This document shows, piece by piece, positions 19,727-28,928 of a DNA stretch of 64,000 nt. The stretch is from Erwinia rhapontici (lineage in GTDB: Bacteria; Pseudomonadota; Gammaproteobacteria; Enterobacterales; Enterobacteriaceae). Location of the stretch: positions 62,001-126,000 of the forward strand of contig NZ_VRKO01000003.1 in NCBI RefSeq assembly GCF_012271765.1, given 5' to 3'. A program made the translations under genes and the position numbers. The notes beneath the pieces are model-generated. The model saw nothing but the letters and a program-made list of their open reading frames with translations. It was not told where the DNA came from and did no database searches. Each line of letters starts with the position of its first letter. Positions within the stretch are counted from its first letter, which is position 1.

Positions 19727-20125
19727 GTGAACCCTGTCTATATCACTATTGTTAAGGGGACTATACGTCCCGCGCTTAAGGCTTATGAAATTACTAATTG
19801 GAATGAGTAGTTACCGAATGGAATAACGCCCCGGTAAAGCTGAGAACAAAATGTGCTTAACAGATGATATTTCGCACCTTTCAGAGAGATTAAAATTGTT
19901 TAACGGCCGTCACAATTTCATACTAACTGCGCAAAAATTTTCGTACGTATCGTCACTGACGACGTATCAATGCCTAAATGATTAGGCGTAATTGTCGCAG
20001 CCAGTTTGGACCCGGACAGCGCTCAATCCCGCAGCGTACACGCAGTACGTGAGGATTTTGAGCACTGCCCAGGTTCAAAATGGCAAGTAAAATAGCCTGA
20101 TGCGACAGGTTTTAAGGAATGATCC
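19727..20125. promoter_or_regulatory. Divergent cysG / iap control region with CysB-like half-sites
   Basis: This 399-bp gap contains no gene. On the minus strand upstream of cysG, two similar direct half-sites, TTATTCCATT (about 19826-19817) and TCATTCCAAT (about 19807-19798), resemble the TTATTCC-type halves of CysB sites. Further downstream TATAGT (in ACGTATAGTCCC) could be the -10, with a poor -35 as expected for an activator-dependent promoter. CysB control is inference. No CRISPR repeats are present near iap. Confidence 0.35.
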
Positions 20126-21109
20126 ATGGTAACCCTTCTGCGCCAGGGGATGCTGGCAGCACTGCTCATTTGCGGCATCAATTTCAGTACGAATGCCGTC
20201 AGTATAAAGACAGGCAGTATCGCCGAACAGCAACTGCGGCATATTGCCACCTATTTTCCCGGCAGAATGGCGGGCAGCCCGGCGGATATGCTGACCGCCG
20301 ATTATCTGCAGCAGCAGTTCACCCAGCTTGGCTATCACAGCAACCAGCGTCGTTTCACCACGCGTTATGCCTATCAACATCAGAGCGGTGATGTGACATG
20401 GCGCAACGTCAATGCAACCTCGGTGATTGCGGCCCGGGAAGGTCAGGTCGCACAGCAGATTGTGATTATCGCCCACAGCGACAGCTGGACGCCGCACAAT
20501 GATAGCGAGATGCAAAATAACCTCGGTGGGCTCACCAATCAGGGCGTTGATGACAATGCCTCCGGCCTGGGGGTAATGCTGGAACTGGCACAGCGGCTCG
20601 GTACTCAGCCGCTGCATTACAGTTTGCGTTTCGTTGCCCTGAGCGGCGAAGAGATTGGTCATCAGGGCAGCGAAGACTACCTTTCGCGTATGACCCCCGA
20701 AGAGAAACACAATACGCTGCTGGTAATTAATCTCGACAGCCTGATTATCGGCAGCCATCTGACGTTTACCAGCGGCAGCAAAACCCCCAAAGCCGTGGCC
20801 CGGCAGACGCGCGATCGCGCCATGACACTGGCCCGTCATCTGGGCATCAAAAGTTCGGCGCAGACAGCGAGTGAAGAGACCCCCTTCGACCGCGCCGGCT
20901 TCCCGCTACTGTCGGTCAACGCCAGCGATGCGCCATCCGGCAAGCTGCCGCGTAGTATCGCCCAGCACTTCCCTGTTGCGCTGCGCCATCAGGCACAGCG
21001 TGATAATCTGACCTATATTGACCGCTGGTTACCGGGGCGTATCACCCACCGAGCACATGATTCGGTGGCGGTGCTGCTGCCCTTGATTCGCGAACTGGCT
21101 AATCCTTAA
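20126..21109 (+). CDS. iap: Alkaline phosphatase isozyme conversion aminopeptidase
   Basis: Periplasmic zinc aminopeptidase of the M28 family; in E. coli it removes the N-terminal Arg of alkaline phosphatase. The 327-residue protein has a signal peptide (hydrophobic residues 6-17, cleavage after about residue 24). M28 metal ligands are visible in IIAHSDS, VDDNASGLGVMLELA and ALSGEEIGHQGSEDY. The ATG follows AAGGA. It stands divergent from cysG. Confidence 0.93.
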   Translation: MVTLLRQGMLAALLICGINFSTNAVSIKTGSIAEQQLRHIATYFPGRMAGSPADMLTADYLQQQFTQLGYHSNQRRFTTRYAYQHQSGDVTWRNVNATSVIAAREGQVAQQIVIIAHSDSWTPHNDSEMQNNLGGLTNQGVDDNASGLGVMLELAQRLGTQPLHYSLRFVALSGEEIGHQGSEDYLSRMTPEEKHNTLLVINLDSLIIGSHLTFTSGSKTPKAVARQTRDRAMTLARHLGIKSSAQTASEETPFDRAGFPLLSVNASDAPSGKLPRSIAQHFPVALRHQAQRDNLTYIDRWLPGRITHRAHDSVAVLLPLIRELANP

Positions 21110-21125
21110 TGTTTTGGAGTGATGA

Positions 21126-21410
21126 ATGTATATCGTCTTTCTGACCTACACCCGTCCCATGGAAGAAGTGGAAGCGCTGCTGGAACCTCACGTTGCCTGG
21201 ATTAATCGTTACTTTACCGCCGGGGCCTTTATCAGCGCCGGGCGTAAAGATCCGCGCACCGGCGGCATGATCATGGTGAAAGAAATGGACAGAAAGCAGC
21301 TGGACGTTATCCTGGCGGAAGATCCGTTCCAGAAAGTCGCCAGCTACGAAGTGACAAAAGTGAATATCACCCGCTCTGCGGATAAGTTTGCGGCACTGAC
21401 CGGGATTTGA
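21126..21410 (+). CDS. YciI-like (YCII domain) protein
   Basis: Small ferredoxin-like protein of 94 residues. The conserved HVAWINRYFTAGAFISAG stretch carries the His of the family's putative His-Asp pair, followed by GGMIMVKEMDRKQL and DPFQKVASYEV. Family members are described as possible dehydratase or muconolactone-isomerase-like enzymes, but the role of this one is unknown. It begins 16 bases after iap, so the two are probably co-transcribed. Confidence 0.85.
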   Translation: MYIVFLTYTRPMEEVEALLEPHVAWINRYFTAGAFISAGRKDPRTGGMIMVKEMDRKQLDVILAEDPFQKVASYEVTKVNITRSADKFAALTGI

Positions 21411-21904
21411 TGGTCCCGATACCAACAGCTACCCCGCTTTAATACAGAGCACCGGTGACCGCAATGGGCAGAACGCCAGGACGCCGTAAACCCTTCCCTG
21501 GGGGCTTCGCTGCGGCATCCATGCCGCAGAGACCTGGCTAACCTGTCCCATCACGTTCACCTCTCTGGCAACAGCATCGCGGCCAGAAAAGGCGAAAATC
21601 CCACGGAAGGATACGTCAATTTCAAGTAGTCGCTGTGATCCTCGGCCTGGCAACGACAGCCGTTCAGCCCGCAATGGCCATTTTTGGCTGTGATCATTTT
21701 GGTGGTGCTGATTATGGGGATAGTACAATCCTGAATGCGATCGCGCCGAGACTTCTGATAATCCAGGTAAATTCACTACTGATGTTGCAGCAGATAACTG
21801 ATAGGGTCCCCATTTCTTTTATGGGGCCTTTTAGGCTTCGCTTGCGGCACCATAACAGAGGAAGGCAGCACGTTATCACTGAATGCCCATAACAAGGAGA
21901 ATGT
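21411..21904. other. Non-coding spacer before the hcp cassette
   Basis: No convincing gene is seen in this 494-bp stretch. It has a palindrome at about 21509-21533 (GCGGCATCCATGCCGC core). The segment around 21460-21500 encodes, on the minus strand, a short reading frame ending LAFCPLRSPVLCIKAG that does not start plausibly. The base composition is still like the backbone, so the AT-rich transferred part begins near 21890. It may hold a dispersed repeat or remnants of a lost gene. Confidence 0.4.
21808..21832 (+). terminator. Possible terminator of iap-yciI-like transcript
   Basis: CCCCAT, a seven-base loop and ATGGGG form a short stem followed by CCTTTT on the plus strand, about 70 bases ahead of hcp. 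The stem is short and the T run weak. Confidence 0.3.
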
Positions 21905-22387
21905 ATGGCTCAGGATATGTTTATAAAAATCAATGGCGTTGAAGGTGAGTCACTGGATTTTTCTCATAAAGGGGAAATCGAAGTCTTGAGGTGGAACTGG
22001 TCAGTCGCTCAGCCAGCTAATATGCACTCTGGAAGTGGCGGAGGTGCAGGAAAATCAACCGTACACGATTTATATTTCAAACATTACATTGATAGATCCT
22101 CGACAAATCTCATTCAATATTGCCTGACGGGAAAACATATCCCGGAGGCTGTTCTGACCGTCAGAAAAGCCGGTGGTTCTCCATTAGACTTCTTAAAAAT
22201 AACATTGCAAGAACTGATTATTACTTGTGTCGAGCCGATTGGCATGGTCCATATGCCAATACCAATAGAGAAAGTAGGTCTTTGTTTTTCAAGAGTGAAA
22301 TTCGAATACTTACCACAGAGTGCAGAGGGGAAGATAATGGGCATGGTAGCAATGGGTTATGACATTAAAGCTAACGCGACTATTTAG
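21905..22387 (+). CDS. hcp: Type VI secretion tube protein Hcp (orphan)
   Basis: Hcp hexamers stack into the inner tube of the type VI secretion system and can carry small effectors in their lumen. The 160-residue protein starts MAQDMFIKINGVEGES and has the family blocks GGGAGKSTVHDLYFKHYID, LRKAGG-like VRKAGGSPLDFLKITL and CFSRVKFEY. The ATG follows AAGGAG. No sheath, baseplate or VgrG genes are in this window, so it is an orphan copy depending on a T6SS elsewhere. Its codon composition is AT-rich compared with iap and cysH, suggesting transfer together with the next two genes. Confidence 0.93.
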   Translation: MAQDMFIKINGVEGESLDFSHKGEIEVLRWNWSVAQPANMHSGSGGGAGKSTVHDLYFKHYIDRSSTNLIQYCLTGKHIPEAVLTVRKAGGSPLDFLKITLQELIITCVEPIGMVHMPIPIEKVGLCFSRVKFEYLPQSAEGKIMGMVAMGYDIKANATI

Positions 22388-22432
22388 ATCCTAATGGGAT
22401 AGGCTCTTAGTGCATTTATAAAGGAAGATAAT

Positions 22433-23047
22433 ATGTATATAGATGAAGACGGTTATATTTATGATGACCGCATCGAGAGAAAGATATTTAAAACGATTGA
22501 GAGAGGGAGTCTCGATAGCGTTAATGATATTGTCGTGCATCAAACTGATAGTTCGTCAGCTCAAAGTACTTTTAACAGTTATGCCAACAAGGCTGCTAAT
22601 GGAGCACATTTTCTAATAGATAAAGATGGCAAGGTTTATCAAACAGCGTCGTTATTTAAAACAACCTGGCATGTTGGTTTGATGCAATCTAAATGCTTCT
22701 TAAAAAAAACATGTCAACCTACCGAAGTTCGTTTAATAGCATTGCACACTAAAAAATTTTGGGAACGAAAAATATCCAAGGAAATATCTGATATAGAAAG
22801 AGAAAAGAACTTCCCGGAGCGTTTTCCAAATAACACCGATAGCATAGGCATTGAAATAGTTGGAAAGGCCGCAGGCCCTAAAGGTAATGAAGTTTACGAG
22901 ACTGTTACAGATAAGCAGAACGAGTCTCTTAAATGGCTCGTTGCAGAGCTTACTTCAACATTTAACGTTCCTATGACTGAAATCCATAGACATCCCAATG
23001 TAGGCAGAAAAAACAACACGGAAGCGAGTACAGCAAAATGGGAATAA
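22433..23047 (+). CDS. N-acetylmuramoyl-L-alanine amidase, likely T6SS effector
   Basis: Predicted zinc amidase of the Amidase_2 (AmpD/PGRP) type that would cut the glycan-peptide bond of peptidoglycan. In 204 residues the visible ligands are His36 (IVVHQTDSS), a central His80 (TWHVG), Glu141 in SIGIEIVG and the C-terminal His185/His187 in EIHRHPNVGRK. The last block reads GRKNNTEAST where AmpD has GRKTDPG, a variant to note. There is no signal peptide, which fits delivery by the T6SS. It lies 45 bases behind hcp with RBS AAGGAAG and overlaps the next gene by 10 bases. Effector status is inferred from context. Confidence 0.82.
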   Translation: MYIDEDGYIYDDRIERKIFKTIERGSLDSVNDIVVHQTDSSSAQSTFNSYANKAANGAHFLIDKDGKVYQTASLFKTTWHVGLMQSKCFLKKTCQPTEVRLIALHTKKFWERKISKEISDIEREKNFPERFPNNTDSIGIEIVGKAAGPKGNEVYETVTDKQNESLKWLVAELTSTFNVPMTEIHRHPNVGRKNNTEASTAKWE

Positions 23048-23439
23048 AAAAAAATTTATTCTACCCCCTGCTATTTTTAACTTTATACACTCATGCGGGC
23101 AGGGAGGTGGATCATATTGAAATATTAGAGGGTGGTCACTATGCTTCTAGTGTTGAAGATACAGAGGGATATTCTAAATGGTGTAAGCTTTTCAACCCCA
23201 CAAAAAAGGAATTAATCGATTACTTTGCCAAGGCCAGGGAGGACGAATTTGGCGTAGGATGGGTTCACGAATACTACTCTCCTTGTATCGCTTCTGGCAC
23301 TGTTACATTTAAAGATGGATCTTATGGGGTTTGGGGACTGCACGATAGCGGCCTTGGCTCTGTATATTTTGAGGATAAAGTGAACGCAGGGAAGAAGAGG
23401 TTATTCCTTTATCTGAATAACAAATGGGAAGATGAATGA
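23038..23439 (+). CDS. Putative secreted immunity protein to the amidase
   Basis: Unrecognised 133-residue protein with an N-terminal signal sequence (basic start MGIKKN, then a hydrophobic stretch to about residue 17) that would send it to the periplasm. That is where an immunity protein must block a peptidoglycan amidase. The rest is acidic and aromatic and ends NNKWEDE. The gene overlaps the end of the amidase gene by 10 bases, the usual effector-immunity arrangement, and is equally AT-rich. No family could be named; immunity function is inferred from position and localisation. Confidence 0.65.
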   Translation: MGIKKNLFYPLLFLTLYTHAGREVDHIEILEGGHYASSVEDTEGYSKWCKLFNPTKKELIDYFAKAREDEFGVGWVHEYYSPCIASGTVTFKDGSYGVWGLHDSGLGSVYFEDKVNAGKKRLFLYLNNKWEDE

Positions 23440-23649
23440 AAACTGTAAGTTTCCTGTCAAAAAATGAGGGGACAAACGGGATCGAATACAAGAAATGGGA
23501 ATAAGAAAAGTGATTTTTTGGTTTTCATTACTTTTCCCTGTATTTGTTCAGGCGAGTAGAGAATTCACTCCAGTGGGCTTGGATGGGTGGACTTCACCCA
23601 AGGGAGTAGAAAATATTTCTACCACATCGATAATGAGTGGGAAGATTAA
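23436..23649 (+). pseudogene. Remnant of a second effector-tail / immunity copy
   Basis: Immediately after the immunity gene, a short frame ends with the residues KKWE before its stop (23502-23504), echoing the AKWE end of the amidase. It overlaps an ATG at 23495 exactly as the first pair does. That ATG opens MGIRKVIFWFSLLFPVF, a signal peptide parallel to the first copy's. After about 25 codons the match continues in another frame as RKYFYHIDNEWED (23608-23646) before TAA at 23647-23649, parallel to KKRLFLYLNNKWEDE. Most of the middle is missing. This is a tandem duplicate that has lost its centre and frame. Confidence 0.7.
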
Positions 23650-23702
23650 GCGAACCAGCAAAACAGGAATGGAAAAAATAAATTTTTATAGTCATCTTAA
23701 CT

Positions 23703-23727
23703 GGCCGACCGGAAAAGAAGGTCGGCC
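23703..23727. terminator. Hairpin between the T6SS cassette and cysH
   Basis: GGCCGACC and GGTCGGCC form a perfect 8-bp stem around a nine-base loop, between the convergent immunity remnant and cysH. No clear T run follows on either strand, so it may be a weak bidirectional terminator. Confidence 0.4.
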
Positions 23728-23781
23728 ACTACAGATGCTTAAAGAAACCAGGCCACGACGCTAATTTGGTAACAAGTAACA

Positions 23782-24513
23782 CTACTCGTGCAGGCCGCAC
23801 TCGCGCTTCAGGCCAAAGAAACGCGTCTCTTCTTCTGCCATCCCCGGTTCCCATTTACGCGTGGTGTGGGTATCCCCCACCGAGAGATAACCCTGTTCCC
23901 ACAGCGGGTGGTAGCTCAGGCCATGCTGTTGCAGATACTGATATACCTGACGGTTATCCCAGTCGATGATCGGCAACAGCTTAAAGACGCCTTTCTTGAT
24001 CGCCAGCACCGGCAAATGCGCCCGGCTCCCGGACTGATCGCGGCGCAGGCCGGCAAACCATGTCTGGGCGTTCAGCGTCTCCAGCGCACGGTTCATGGGT
24101 TCAACCTTGTTGATCTGGTTGTAACGCTCAATGCCCTCTACGCCCTGCTCCCACAGCTTGCCATAACGCGCTTCCTGCCACGCCGGGCTGTGCTCTGCGC
24201 GGAACACCTGTAAGTTGAGATCCAGCTTCTCCGTCAGTTGATCGATAAACTGATAGGTTTCCTGGAACAGATAGCCGGTATCCGTCAGGATCACCGGAAT
24301 ATCCGGCTTCTGACGCGCAACCAGATGCAGACTGACAGCCGCCTGAATACCAAAACTTGAGGTCAGCACGGCCTCACCCGGCAGGTTCTCCAGACCCCAG
24401 ATCACCCGGTCTTCGGCAGACAGTTTATCCAGCGTGTTGTTGATTTCGGCGAGCGCCATGACGCGCTCCACCTTCGGTAATGCGTTCAGTGTCGTCAGAT
24501 CGAGAACTGCCAT
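23782..24513 (-). CDS. cysH: Phosphoadenylylsulfate (PAPS) reductase
   Basis: Reduces PAPS to sulfite with thioredoxin. The 243-residue protein has the PP-loop-like [13 protein letters not shown], the [15 protein letters not shown] block and the C-terminal ECGLHE, with the redox-active Cys. Third gene of cysJIH, 12 bases after cysI. Confidence 0.98.
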   Translation of the reverse strand: MAVLDLTTLNALPKVERVMALAEINNTLDKLSAEDRVIWGLENLPGEAVLTSSFGIQAAVSLHLVARQKPDIPVILTDTGYLFQETYQFIDQLTEKLDLNLQVFRAEHSPAWQEARYGKLWEQGVEGIERYNQINKVEPMNRALETLNAQTWFAGLRRDQSGSRAHLPVLAIKKGVFKLLPIIDWDNRQVYQYLQQHGLSYHPLWEQGYLSVGDTHTTRKWEPGMAEEETRFFGLKRECGLHE

Positions 24514-24525
24514 ATCACGCCTCCA

Positions 24526-26241
24526 TCATTCCCAGAAATCACGGGCCGGATCGAGTACCGGCCGGACGATCCCGGCACGGATGGTGAAATCACCGAAACC
24601 TTCGTCAGCTTCGCGCTCTTTCGCCCAACGGCCAACCAGCTCATCCAGCGTTGCCAGAATCTGCTCTTCATTGATGTTTTCACTGTGCATACGCGGAATG
24701 CGTGTACCCACGCGGTTACCGCCCAGATGCAGGTTGTAACGCCCCGGCGCCTTGCCGACCAGGCCCACCTCAGCCAGCAGCGCACGGCCACAGCCATTCG
24801 GGCAACCCGTTACGCGCAGGACAATATGCTCATCACCCACGCCGTGCTTATTCATGATGCCTTCAACACGCGTCACAAACTCTGGCAGGAAACGCTCCGC
24901 TTCAGCCATTGCCAGTGGGCAGGTCGGGAAGGCCACGCAGGCCATCGAGTTTTCACGCTGATGACTGACGTTTTCCATCAGACTGTGTGACACCGCAAGC
25001 TGTTCAATCTTCTCTTTCTCTGACTCCGGCACCCCGGCAACAATCAGGTTCTGATTCGCCGTCAGGCGGAAGTCGCCCTGATGGATCTTAGCGATCTCGG
25101 CCAGACCGGTTTTCAGCGGCCGGCCTGGGTAGTCCAGCAAACGACCATTTTCGATAAACAGCGTCAGGTGCCATTGATTATCAATGCCCTTAACCCAGCC
25201 AAAACGATCGCCACGTGTGGTGAATTCGTACGGACGGGTCGGCTCGAAGGTCAGCCCTGCACGGCGCTCCACCTCCGCTTTAAACACATCCGGGCCAACG
25301 CGCTCCAGCGTGTATTTAGTTTTTGCGTTCTTACGGTCGGTACGATTACCCCAGTCACGCTGAGTGGTGACGACGGCTTCGGCCACATCGAGAATTTTTT
25401 CCAGTGGCAGATAACCGAACTCACTGGCGGTGCGTGCGTAAGTGGCTTTATTCCCGTGGTCGATAGACAATCCGCCGCCCACCAACAGGTTAAAGCCCAC
25501 CAGCTTGCCATTCTCGGCAATCGCAATAAAGTTCAGGTCGTTGGCGTGCAAATCGACGTCATTATGCGGCGGCACCACTACGGTCGTTTTGAACTTACGC
25601 GGCAGATAGGTTTCACCCAGGATCGGCTCAACGTCAGTGGTGGCCACTTTTTCCTGATCCAGCCAGATTTCGGCGTAAGCGCGGGTCTGTGGCAGCAGAT
25701 GCTCAGACAGCTTTTTGGCCCACTCGTACGCTTCCTGATGCAGTTCAGACTCAATCGGGTTTGAGCTGCACAGCACATTACGGTTCACGTCATTGGCGGT
25801 CGCCAGCGCATCCAGGCCCACTTCATGCAGCATCTGATGCGCCGGTTTAACATTGCCTTTCAGAATGCCGTGGAACTGGAAAGTCTGGCGGTTAGTCAGA
25901 CGGATACTGCCGTAAATCGTGTTATCGGTGGCGAACTTGTCGATCGCCAGCCACTGTTTCGGCGTCATGATGCCGCCCGGCAGACGGCAGCGCAGCATCA
26001 TCGCATGGCGCGCATCCAGTTTCTGCTCTGTACGTTCAGCACGGATATCACGATCATCCTGCTGGTACATACCGTGGAAACGGATCAGCAAGAAGTTATC
26101 GCCGTTGAAGCCGCCGGTCAGCCCGTCATGCAGGTCTTCGGCAATGCCACCACGCAGATAGTTACTCTGTTTTTTCAGGCGTTCAGCGTCGACCAGCTTG
26201 CCTTCGACCACCAACGGCCCTGGATATTTTTCATTGCTCAT
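24526..26241 (-). CDS. cysI: Sulfite reductase hemoprotein beta-subunit
   Basis: Six-electron reduction of sulfite to sulfide on a siroheme coupled to a [4Fe-4S] cluster. The 571-residue protein shows the cluster and siroheme cysteines in [10 protein letters not shown] and GCPNGCGRA. It also has the [10 protein letters not shown] and [12 protein letters not shown] substrate-binding blocks. Its ATG overlaps the cysJ stop at 26241. Siroheme comes from CysG, encoded 5 kb away. Confidence 0.98.
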   Translation of the reverse strand: MSNEKYPGPLVVEGKLVDAERLKKQSNYLRGGIAEDLHDGLTGGFNGDNFLLIRFHGMYQQDDRDIRAERTEQKLDARHAMMLRCRLPGGIMTPKQWLAIDKFATDNTIYGSIRLTNRQTFQFHGILKGNVKPAHQMLHEVGLDALATANDVNRNVLCSSNPIESELHQEAYEWAKKLSEHLLPQTRAYAEIWLDQEKVATTDVEPILGETYLPRKFKTTVVVPPHNDVDLHANDLNFIAIAENGKLVGFNLLVGGGLSIDHGNKATYARTASEFGYLPLEKILDVAEAVVTTQRDWGNRTDRKNAKTKYTLERVGPDVFKAEVERRAGLTFEPTRPYEFTTRGDRFGWVKGIDNQWHLTLFIENGRLLDYPGRPLKTGLAEIAKIHQGDFRLTANQNLIVAGVPESEKEKIEQLAVSHSLMENVSHQRENSMACVAFPTCPLAMAEAERFLPEFVTRVEGIMNKHGVGDEHIVLRVTGCPNGCGRALLAEVGLVGKAPGRYNLHLGGNRVGTRIPRMHSENINEEQILATLDELVGRWAKEREADEGFGDFTIRAGIVRPVLDPARDFWE

Positions 26242-28043
26242 TAGTACACATCTCGCTGATAACGGCGCTCAATGCGCAGCTCACTTAAAAATTCATCCGC
26301 CGTTTCGGTGTCCATTGCACCGAATTCGGCTACCACTTCCAGTAATGCCTGCTCAACGTCTTTAGCCATACGATTTGCATCGCCACAGACGTAAATGTGC
26401 GCGCCCTCTTCGATCCAGCGCCACAGTTCCGCACCTTTCGCACGGATTTTATCTTGTACGTACACTTTATGATCCTGGTCACGTGACCAGGCTAAATCAA
26501 TGTTTGTCAGCAAACCGTCTTTCACGTAACGCTGCCACTCAACCTGATACAGGAAGTCTTCGGTAAAGTGTGGATTACCGAAGAACAGCCAGTTTTTACC
26601 GCCAGCCCCTTCTGTATCACGCTGCTGCATAAAGGCGCGGAACGGTGCAATCCCGGTGCCCGGGCCAATCATAATCACCGGAGCATCCGGGTTGGCTGGC
26701 AGACGGAAATTATCGTTGTGCTCGATGAAGACGCGGATTTCTGCATCCTCCTCCAGACGGTCAGCCAGATAACTGGAGGCCCCGCCAGCACGCGCACGGC
26801 CTTCAATCTCAAAGCGCACAGCACCGACGGTGATATGCACTTCGGTTTCATTCTCAGCCTGCGAAGAAGCAATCGAATAGAGGCGCGGCGTCAGCGGACG
26901 CAGCAAGCCAAGCAATTGCTCAACGTTCAGCTCAGTCGGGGCGTAACGCACCATATCAACAATCGGTGTGTTCTGTGCGTAATGGTGAAGTTTGGCTTTC
27001 TCGTCAATTTGCGCCAGTAACGCTTCATTGCGGGAAAGCTGGGCATACTGCTCGACGATCTGCGGGGTATTGACCGTCAGTTCATACTGTTTTTGCAGAG
27101 CCTCTGCCAGGGGTAACGTCTCGCCGTTCACGGTGACTGTCTCGTCGCCTTTCAGCCACAGCAGTTCAAGCAGCTCTTTGACTAACAGCGGGTCATTTTC
27201 GAACCATACGCCGAGTGCATCGCCCGGCTGATAACGCAACCCGGAATCACCCAGATCAATTTCAATATGGCGCACATCTTTATCGGAGTCACGGCCCGTG
27301 ATTTTCTGATTGACCGCAAAGCTGGCGGTCAGCGGAGTTTCTTTGGTGTAGGGGCTGCTGTGAATTTCATTCACGCTACCTGTTGCCGCTGCGGCAATCT
27401 GACCCGCGCTGGCATCCGGCACACGAGCTTTAAGAACATCCACCACCTGCTTACGCCAGGCTTCGGCCTGTTGCGCGTACTCCACGTCAGCATCAACGCG
27501 ATCGAGCAGACGCTCCCCGCCCAGTTCAGCCAGTTTGTTGTCAAAATCTTTTCCGGCCTGGCTGAAAAATTCGTAAGACGTATCGCCCAGACCAAACACC
27601 GCAAAGGCGCTGCCGTCCATTTTTGGCGCTTTCTTCGACATCAGGAATTTATGCAGCGCAACGGCTTCTTCCGGCGGCTCCCCCTCGCCCTGCGTGGAGG
27701 TCACCACGACCAGTAGCTTCTCCTGCCCAATCTGCTTGAATTTGTAATCACCGGCATTCACCAGGTTAACGTTCAGTTTCACGGCCAGCAGGTCATCACG
27801 CAGCTGTTCAGAGAGACGGCGTGCATTCCCGGTTTGTGACGCAGAGAGAATAGTGACGGTTGGCACCTCAACCGCAGCGGGAGCGCTGGCGACTGCCGTA
27901 CCCGGCGTCTGATTGACCATGCCCCAGAAATAACCGGAAAGCCACGCCAGCTGGGTGGGGGAATAATCACCGGTGGCTGCCTGTAAGCGGGCAAGCTGGT
28001 CCGGATTTAACGGAAGCATGTTAGAGGGTGCCTGAGTCGTCAT
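26241..28043 (-). CDS. cysJ: Sulfite reductase flavoprotein alpha-subunit
   Basis: Passes electrons from NADPH through FAD and FMN to CysI. The 600 residues comprise an N-terminal flavodoxin domain ([27 protein letters not shown]), then an FAD domain (RLYSIASSQ), then an NADPH domain ([31 protein letters not shown]), ending ERRYQRDVY. First gene of cysJIH, divergent from queD. Confidence 0.98.
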   Translation of the reverse strand: MTTQAPSNMLPLNPDQLARLQAATGDYSPTQLAWLSGYFWGMVNQTPGTAVASAPAAVEVPTVTILSASQTGNARRLSEQLRDDLLAVKLNVNLVNAGDYKFKQIGQEKLLVVVTSTQGEGEPPEEAVALHKFLMSKKAPKMDGSAFAVFGLGDTSYEFFSQAGKDFDNKLAELGGERLLDRVDADVEYAQQAEAWRKQVVDVLKARVPDASAGQIAAAATGSVNEIHSSPYTKETPLTASFAVNQKITGRDSDKDVRHIEIDLGDSGLRYQPGDALGVWFENDPLLVKELLELLWLKGDETVTVNGETLPLAEALQKQYELTVNTPQIVEQYAQLSRNEALLAQIDEKAKLHHYAQNTPIVDMVRYAPTELNVEQLLGLLRPLTPRLYSIASSQAENETEVHITVGAVRFEIEGRARAGGASSYLADRLEEDAEIRVFIEHNDNFRLPANPDAPVIMIGPGTGIAPFRAFMQQRDTEGAGGKNWLFFGNPHFTEDFLYQVEWQRYVKDGLLTNIDLAWSRDQDHKVYVQDKIRAKGAELWRWIEEGAHIYVCGDANRMAKDVEQALLEVVAEFGAMDTETADEFLSELRIERRYQRDVY

Positions 28044-28330
28044 TACGTTGAAAATTCCACAGTCAGAGAGCTATTAACAACAGGGTAAGGGCAAGCATAA
28101 TAACCCTTAAATAAGGGTTGGAAATAATTAATAACCAAAATGACTAAACGGTTTTTATGGTAAGCATTAGCGACAAAACAGGTTAATTATTTTCATACTA
28201 TTCAATTAGTTAAAAACAACACCTTTAACAGGTATTTCCCTTTATCGCGTTTAGCCGGGAAACGGGTGCGAAAAAAGCTGTTTTCCGGTATCCTGCGGCG
28301 GTTTTATTGATAAAGACTGAGACTGTCACT
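28044..28330. promoter_or_regulatory. cysJ / queD divergent control region
   Basis: A 287-bp AT-rich gap. An inverted repeat AACCCTT-AAAT-AAGGGTT at 28102-28119 lies about 60 bases upstream of cysJ and is a candidate for CysB or leader-structure involvement. No other element could be assigned. Confidence 0.3.
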
Positions 28331-28690
28331 ATGGCGACTACGCTGTTTAAAGATTTTCAATTCGAAGCCGCGCACCATTTACCGAATGTGCCAGCAGGGC
28401 ACAAATGCGGCCGCCTGCACGGGCATTCCTTTATGGTTCGTCTGGAAATTACTGGCGAAGTGGATGCGCATACGGGCTGGGTAATGGATTTTTCAGAGAT
28501 CAAGGCGGCGTTCAAACCCGTTTATGATCGTCTGGACCATTATTATCTCAACGACATCCCTGGGCTTGAAAACCCGACCAGCGAAGTGCTGGCAGAGTGG
28601 ATCTGGCAACAGATGAAGCCGGTTCTGCCACTGTTAAGCGCCGTACTGGTGAAAGAGACCTGCACCGCTGGCTGCGTCTATCGCGGTTGA
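28331..28690 (+). CDS. queD: 6-carboxy-5,6,7,8-tetrahydropterin synthase
   Basis: Second committed step of queuosine precursor synthesis, making carboxytetrahydropterin from dihydroneopterin triphosphate. At 119 residues it is close to the E. coli length. Zinc ligands are in FEAAHHLPN and [10 protein letters not shown], the catalytic Cys in HKCGRLHG, and the conserved end reads [11 protein letters not shown]. The ATG at 28331 is chosen over an in-frame ATG eight codons upstream because it restores the conserved N terminus (MATTLFKDF). Confidence 0.96.
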   Translation: MATTLFKDFQFEAAHHLPNVPAGHKCGRLHGHSFMVRLEITGEVDAHTGWVMDFSEIKAAFKPVYDRLDHYYLNDIPGLENPTSEVLAEWIWQQMKPVLPLLSAVLVKETCTAGCVYRG

Positions 28691-28698
28691 TTGCCAGA

Positions 28699-28724
28699 CA
28701 GGCCTGTCAATCAGGCCTGCTTTT
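28699..28724 (+). terminator. Terminator of queD
   Basis: CAGGCCT, a seven-base loop and AGGCCTG followed by CTTTT, eight bases past the queD stop. Confidence 0.6.
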
Positions 28725-28928
28725 CTATACCCGTCATACTTCAAGCTGCCTTCATGCACCTCGAATTATTTTCGGTCTATATGCGTTTTTCAGAAAAGCT
28801 TATGAATTAAATATATATTCTTAGAGAATATATTATATCATTTCAAGATATAAGCGCTCCTTACACCACCGTGATATTCTCTCGCCACAGAACAAAAATC
28901 GATATTTATTTTTTAAGATGGGTGAACA

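Noticed and set aside
19727-21904. Possible CRISPR array next to iap, as in E. coli
   Set aside because: No regularly spaced direct repeats are present, and no cas genes occur between iap and cysH.
28725-28800. Possible dispersed repeat starting CCCGTCATACTTCAAGC after queD
   Set aside because: It resembles a sequence seen between genes in other enterobacteria, but only a partial match (CTTCAAGCTGCCT near 51903) occurs in this window, so a repeat could not be supported.
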